Source: Jackrogersella multiformis (taxonomy: Eukaryota > Ascomycota > Sordariomycetes > Xylariales > Hypoxylaceae). Taken from it: a DNA stretch of 64,000 nucleotides. The translations under genes and the position numbers were made by a program. The notes under the pieces are model-generated. The model saw only the letters and a program-made list of their open reading frames with translations, was not told where the DNA came from and searched no databases. Positions 59,188 to 64,000 of the stretch are shown here, in pieces (position 1 is the stretch's first letter; each line of letters opens with the position of its first letter). The DNA lies in contig CADCXD010000008.1 in NCBI GenBank assembly GCA_902806575.1, positions 1,426,001-1,490,000 of the forward strand, given 5' to 3'.

Positions 59188-59410
59188 TTATCTTCTCTTA
59201 TCATTTTTAATAAAAGCGGGGACGGTTATTATAATATTTATAATTATAATAATTATAAATATTACGGTTATATTTATAATTATAACGATAATAATTTTAT
59301 CGGTTATTATTTTAACGTTTATTATTTCGTTTATCGTTATATTAATCGTAATTTTAATTACGATTTTAATCGTAGTTTTAATCGTAATTTCGATCACGGT
59401 TATTATTATA
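59188..59410 (-). repeat. Imperfect minisatellite with TTTTAATCGTA-type units
   Basis: Short units alternating GTAATTTTAAT, TACGATTTTAAT and CGTAGTTTTAAT. A 69-codon minus frame across it encodes an Ile/Lys/Thr/Asn-only repeat, which is repeat translation, not a gene. It could derive from a low-complexity part of gag. Confidence 0.6.
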
Positions 59411-61877
59411 ACGATTTTTTCCTTGATTATAATTATTAAAATTATAACTGTTTTAACGTTAATTAAAATTATTTTATTATTAATTATAATTATTTCGTTA
59501 ATTATATTTATTATTATAACGGTTTTAATCGTTTTAATAAACCTTTAATTAATCGATATAAAGTATTATATTATCGTAATTATAATAAATAATTTAAATA
59601 TTTTTAAATAATTTAATATCGTTAAAAGAAATATTTTAAATAAATATGTTATTAAGTATTATATAAGGCTTAATATTAACTTTTAAGTCTTTACTTTTTT
59701 TCGTTAATATTTACTTACGTTATACCGATTATTTCTTATTTAAATACTTAAAATAAACGTTTATAATTATTATAATTAACTTTAAATTAATAACTTTTAT
59801 TACCTTAAATTTTAAGTTTAATTTATTATAAATTATCGTTATTTATTATATATTTGTAATTAATTTAAATATTTAATAATTCTAAATAATATTCGATAAT
59901 TAAATCTTAATAAATATATCTTTAAAGTAAAATTTTAAGGTATATTTTACCTTTTTAAGAAATATTAAAACCTTTAATATACGGATTTTATATTAATCGA
60001 ATAATGTTTTAAAAGTATATTTCGTATCGTTTTATATTTTTTACTTTTCTTTAATAAGTATTTAATTTATCTATTAATTTTATAAATCTCCACGAAATAA
60101 CTTATAAAAATTACTTTTAATTTTTACGGCTTTTACAAGTTTTTAATAAGCTACTTAAATAAAGTTTATCCATATATAAATATTACATTAATACGTATAA
60201 TTATTTTTAATAAAAAAATTATTTATTACCGTAAACTTATTTACGTTTATTATAAAATAACCGATATTATAAATCGTTTAATTTTTTAATATTAACTAAT
60301 AACTTATTTTATCCTTTTATAATTATATAAATATTAAAACGTTATTAATTAAATCGTTAAACGGCTCGTTAACGATTTAACGTTCGATTATAAATAAAAT
60401 TATGGCTTATTTCATAATACGTATTTACGATTTATATATTAATTGAAAAATAAAATTAATTAATAAAGGTTATAATCTTTAAAATTAATCAGGTTTATTT
60501 ATTAAAAGTTATTTTAACCTTAAAATAAGAAATTAAACAAGTTAATTAATTATTATTTAAGTTATTTTATCCCGGATTTCGATTAATTAATTAAGTTATA
60601 TACCTTTATTTAATATAAAGGATTTATAATATAATTACGTGCCTTTATTACAAAAAAAAACATAATAAATGAATATATAATAAATATTAATTTAATTACT
60701 TATAGCTTAATCTTTTAATAAAAAGTTAAAAATATAAAAAGGTTAATTTTAAGGTTTTATATAATTATTTATATAACTTTATTAACATTAACTTTTTATA
60801 ATATAATTACGTACGTTTATAACTAAATTTTTTAATAAATTATAATTAAATCTTTTAACATAAAATTAATAATATAAATAAATTAATTTATAAATTAAAT
60901 ATAAACGTTAAAGTAATTATTAAATAACTTAAAGTAATTATTAAAGTTATTATAAATTATATTCCTAAGTTATAAATTAATAAAAATTATAATAACGTTA
61001 ATAATATTAAAAGAATTAATAATTAAGAATTAAATAATAAAGGAATTTAATGGCCGATTAAGTTAATTATTTCTTTCGTTAATAATTTTATTAATAACAT
61101 TATAAAATTTAAATCGGTTAAAGAATTAATTAATATTAAATTAATAAATAAAAAGTTAATCTTATCGATTAATATATAAAAATAATTAATATAAGAAATT
61201 AATATTAAAGCTAATATTAACCTTTAAATAAAAACTTTTAAATTTAATAAAATAAATTATAATATAACTTTTAACGCTTTATTAAATACTCGTTTAAACT
61301 TTTAAAAGTTTAATACTTATTAAAGATTATAAAATAACGTTTTTACTATAAAATTCCGTATAATATAAAAGCCTTATATTAATAAAAAAATTAATTTTAT
61401 ATTTAATAATATATTTACGTAAAATAATAAATCATTTACACGTAATTAATATAACCTTTATATTATTCGAAAATTTCGATAATTATAAATAAAAGTAATA
61501 ACTTATAAAATATTATCGTTATTAAAATTTAAAATTATAAAAAAAGGAAAAAACTTAATCGATTAAAAAAGTTTAATTTTATTAAAATAACGTTAATACG
61601 TAAATTATAATATTATAAAAGAATAATAACGTAATTAAATTCGATTAATAATAATAAAAAAAGTAAGAATTATTAAGTAATAAAAAAAACAAAATAACAA
61701 AAAAATAATCGTAAAATATTTAAAGTTTAATAATATTTAAGATTTAATAACGTTTAAGGTTTAATAATTATTAATTAAATTTTTACCACGTTAACTTATC
61801 GCGATTAATTAACTTTAAATCCTTATTAATTAATTTAACGATAAAATATAAATCGTTACGATATAACGAAAGCGAAA

Positions 61878-62024
61878 TGTTATTATTTATTATATATTAA
61901 TAAGTTAAATAATTATTCTTCTTAAAAATAAAAGTAAAATTAATATCTCGAAAAATAACTAATAAATACAAAGCACGGGCCATTACCTTAACCATAAACC
62001 ATATAATTATAGCTCCTTATAAAA
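61878..62024 (-). repeat. LTR-like repeat, copy B (5' side of the element)
   Basis: Partner of 52541-52692. Keeps C residues that copy A has lost (CACGGGCCATTACC, ACCATAAACC) but shows A where copy A has G. Flanked at low-coordinate side by GAAAGCGAAA. Confidence 0.65.
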
Positions 62025-64000
62025 TTATTAAGATTTTTTTAATAATTTAAGCGCTTTTTAATTATTAATATAATTAATTTTATTTTATATTATTAAAATG
62101 TTATTAACTTTAATAATATAATTAAGGAAATTTACTTTTTAGATTTTTTAAAAGTATTTTTACGGGTTAATTATAAAATAATATTTTATAAGTTTTTTTA
62201 AAACTTTTTTAACGATTTTATTATGTTTTTTTATAATGTTTATATAAATAAAAAGGTTATTTAAGTATATTAAAAGATTTAAATCGATAAAGTTTCGAAA
62301 GATATTATTTATTATAAATTAAAAAGTTATAAAAGTATTAATTAATTTAAAAAAATTATATTTATATTAAAAAACTATTTTCCATTCGTTTTTTTCTTTG
62401 ATTTTAATAAAGTAAAATCTTAACTTAAAATCGATTTTAATAAATTATTTTACAGTTTTAAAGTAAGTTTATAATTTAAATATTAAAAATATAAAGTATC
62501 GTATAAAAATAATATTATTATTTAAGCTTTTATAATTCACTATAAGTTAAAAAAGATTTTAAGGATTTAATTTATTTATAAATATTATAAATATTACGTA
62601 AAATAAAATTAATTTTTAAATACGTTTATTAATAAACATTTCGTTTAATTATAATTTTAATATATTAAGTTTTTTTTTATTTATAACGTAAAAAAATCCT
62701 TAAAAAAACATCTTTTCTTTTTAAAAATTAATAACTTAATCTTATAGTTAATTATTTAAAAAACGTTATTTTACTTCTTTCGTTATAATATACATAAATT
62801 CACGGAATTCCTTAAGAACGTTTTTTAATGTTTTTTTTACTTTAATTTTCTTAAAATTTAAAAAAAAGTTTATAAGTTTATAAATTTTCATTTATTATTA
62901 TAATATAATAATATTACATTCGTTATTTAAAGCGTTTAATTTAAAGTTAATTTTAAAAAAATAAATTTTTTAATAATAAAAAATAAAAAGATCGATATAA
63001 TAACGTTTTATAAAAAGGATTTAAGTTAAATTAAAAGTTAATACGAGTTATATATATTATTTTTTAATAATTAATAATTTTTATTTTTTTATTTTAAAAA
63101 GAGATATTATTAAAACTAAGCTTTTTAAGTTTAATAATACTCGTATTTAATATTCTTTTTTATTATATATTAATATTATATTAATAATAAGTTTATATCT
63201 TAAAATTAATTTTAAGTAAGGTTTTTTTTATAACTTTCGTTTTATTTTTAATTAGCTTTTTAATTATCGTAACTTAATAAATTTTACTTTAATTTAATTA
63301 TAAAATTTAACGAAATGTAACGTTAAAATTATTTAAAAATTTAAGTCGGAATTTTCGATTTTTATAATTTAAAGATAAAATAATTCTTATAAAGTTATAT
63401 TTATTCGTACTTTCTTTTATAATAAAGGTATAAATTAAATATCATTATCTCGGGGTTATTTTATAAAAGAAATTTTATTTAAGTTTAATAATAAATCCTT
63501 ATTATTAACGTTCTTTTTAACGAAATAAAAAAAAGTTTAATAATTATCGCGTTTATAACGTTAATAAAATTTCTTATCCTTTTTTTATTAATTTATATTT
63601 ATTTAATTAATTCCTTTTAAAGTATTTTTATTATTAAATTAAACTTTATCCTTTTAATTTAATCTTAACTTACCTTTATTTTTAAATTTATCGTTATTTT
63701 TTAAGGATTAATTTTAATTTAAATTAAAGCGGTTTTTTTTTCTGCGGTTAACTTAACTTAATTTTAAAGGCTTTTAAGTTAAAGTAAACTCTTTTTTTCT
63801 TAAAATATTAAGGTTAATTAATATATTTTTATATATTTAATTTATTTTTTAAATAACGGTAAAGAATTTTTTATTTATATCCGGAAGTTTTTTTTATTTA
63901 AAATAAATTAATTTAATAATTTCGTTAAAAAAGGTTTTAACGATATAATTTTAAAACGTCGTTTTAAATTATTAAACCACTTTATTAAAATTTAATAGCT

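Larger units (their letters stand above)
52541..62024 (-). mobile_element. RIP-degraded Ty3/Gypsy-type LTR retrotransposon, probable
   Basis: Bounded by a direct repeat of about 150 bases (52541-52692 and 61878-62024) in the same orientation, with polymerase remnants between them on the minus strand in Ty3/Gypsy order: reverse transcriptase at about 57.5-57.0 kb, then integrase with its C-terminal module at about 55.1-54.9 kb. Reading minus, the 5' LTR is at 62.0 kb and the 3' LTR at 52.6 kb. The 3' LTR is preceded by an A-run that fits a G-rich polypurine tract after G-to-A mutation, and its first bases (TATTATAAAA) fit a TG start after mutation. The 9.5 kb span is long for the class, so a nested insertion is likely (2.2 kb lie between the integrase end and the 3' LTR). 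Dead element: stops throughout. Confidence 0.6.
50300..64000. repeat. AT-rich RIP-mutated transposon block
   Basis: 13.7 kb of very AT-rich DNA running off the window. TA, AT, AA and TT dominate. Surviving C is mostly in CG or CT, and CA/TG are scarce over most of the block, which is the classic RIP footprint. Stops are dense on all frames and no gene survives. Contents that can still be read: a minus-strand Ty3/Gypsy polymerase relic, an LTR-like pair, an 83-base tandem duplication near the left edge, and a minisatellite at 59.2-59.4 kb. The part from about 60.4 to 62.0 kb keeps more CA dinucleotides than the rest, so it may be mutated on the other strand or be younger. Such blocks are normally heterochromatic in ascomycetes. 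Confidence 0.9.

Noticed and set aside
1..64000. tRNA and rRNA genes
   Set aside because: I looked for B-box-like GGTTCGAA and cloverleaf-like spacing and saw no convincing case; a covariance-model scan would be decisive.
50300..64000. Mitochondrial origin for the AT-rich block
   Set aside because: Continuous with nuclear genes, contains retroelement motifs with RIP-type changes and no mitochondrial genes or tRNAs are seen.
50300..64000. Centromere
   Set aside because: AT-rich RIP DNA can be centromeric in fungi, but 13.7 kb with one recognisable retroelement is equally an ordinary heterochromatic island; CENP-A mapping would decide.

Overview
The window is nuclear DNA of a filamentous ascomycete (Pezizomycotina, probably a Sordariomycete). 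The evidence is short introns of about 45-90 bases with GTAAGT-like donors and CTAAC branch sites, one gene per transcription unit, fungal-type orthologues (AP-1 beta without an ear domain, Vps51, Cog5, Rmi1, Tps2, a Dal5-type permease), and a 13.7 kb AT-rich block with the marks of repeat-induced point mutation (RIP). Order or genus cannot be fixed by reading alone.

Layout. 1-2622: the N-terminal part of a giant DUF6606 protein, minus strand, running off the window. 5301-6902: a HIRIP3-like nuclear protein with a DEK_C-like head. 7938-10363: the AP-1 beta subunit (four exons). 10968-11536: a BolA/Fra2-like protein (minus), divergent from a NIF3-family protein at 12117-13464. 13625-14650: Vps51 of the GARP complex (minus), divergent from Rmi1 at 15241-15990. 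17138-19966: a type II membrane protein with a six-hairpin-glycosidase-like lumenal part (five exons). 20-29 kb is gene-poor; it holds one small predicted protein (21858-22180), a short interstitial telomere-like repeat (25278-25299) and a diverged inverted-repeat pair (27855-28441). 29324-32465: trehalose-6-phosphate phosphatase Tps2 (minus). 34955-36322: Cog5 (minus). 36834-37148: a glycine-rich repeat protein (minus). 38404-40435: an allantoate-permease-type transporter (minus, five exons, two of them very small). 43848-45535: a secreted carboxylesterase-fold protein lacking the usual catalytic glutamate. 47098-48216 and 48911-49563: two unrecognised charged proteins (minus) next to the AT-rich block.

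50300-64000 has no intact genes. It is RIP-degraded transposon DNA. On the minus strand a Ty3/Gypsy-type polymerase can still be read in pieces (reverse transcriptase near 57.0-57.5 kb, integrase C-terminal module near 55.0 kb), and two 150-base direct repeats at 52.5 and 62.0 kb look like LTRs. The differences between these two copies are all of one strand type per copy.

Functionally the left 50 kb is mostly housekeeping. Three trafficking subunits (AP-1 beta, Vps51, Cog5) act at the Golgi/endosome; Rmi1 and the HIRIP3-like protein act in the nucleus; Tps2 makes trehalose; the BolA-like protein is linked to glutaredoxin/iron handling. There is no secondary-metabolite cluster and no sign of a coordinated novel system. 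The most unusual items are the esterase with a missing catalytic acid, the strand-partitioned RIP of the LTR pair, the inverted-repeat element in the gene desert, and the two orphan genes at the isochore edge. Most intergenic DNA carries a TACCTAGGTA-type palindromic repeat that is absent from coding exons. Exon structures were worked out by hand from reading-frame continuity and splice signals; no alignment was run.
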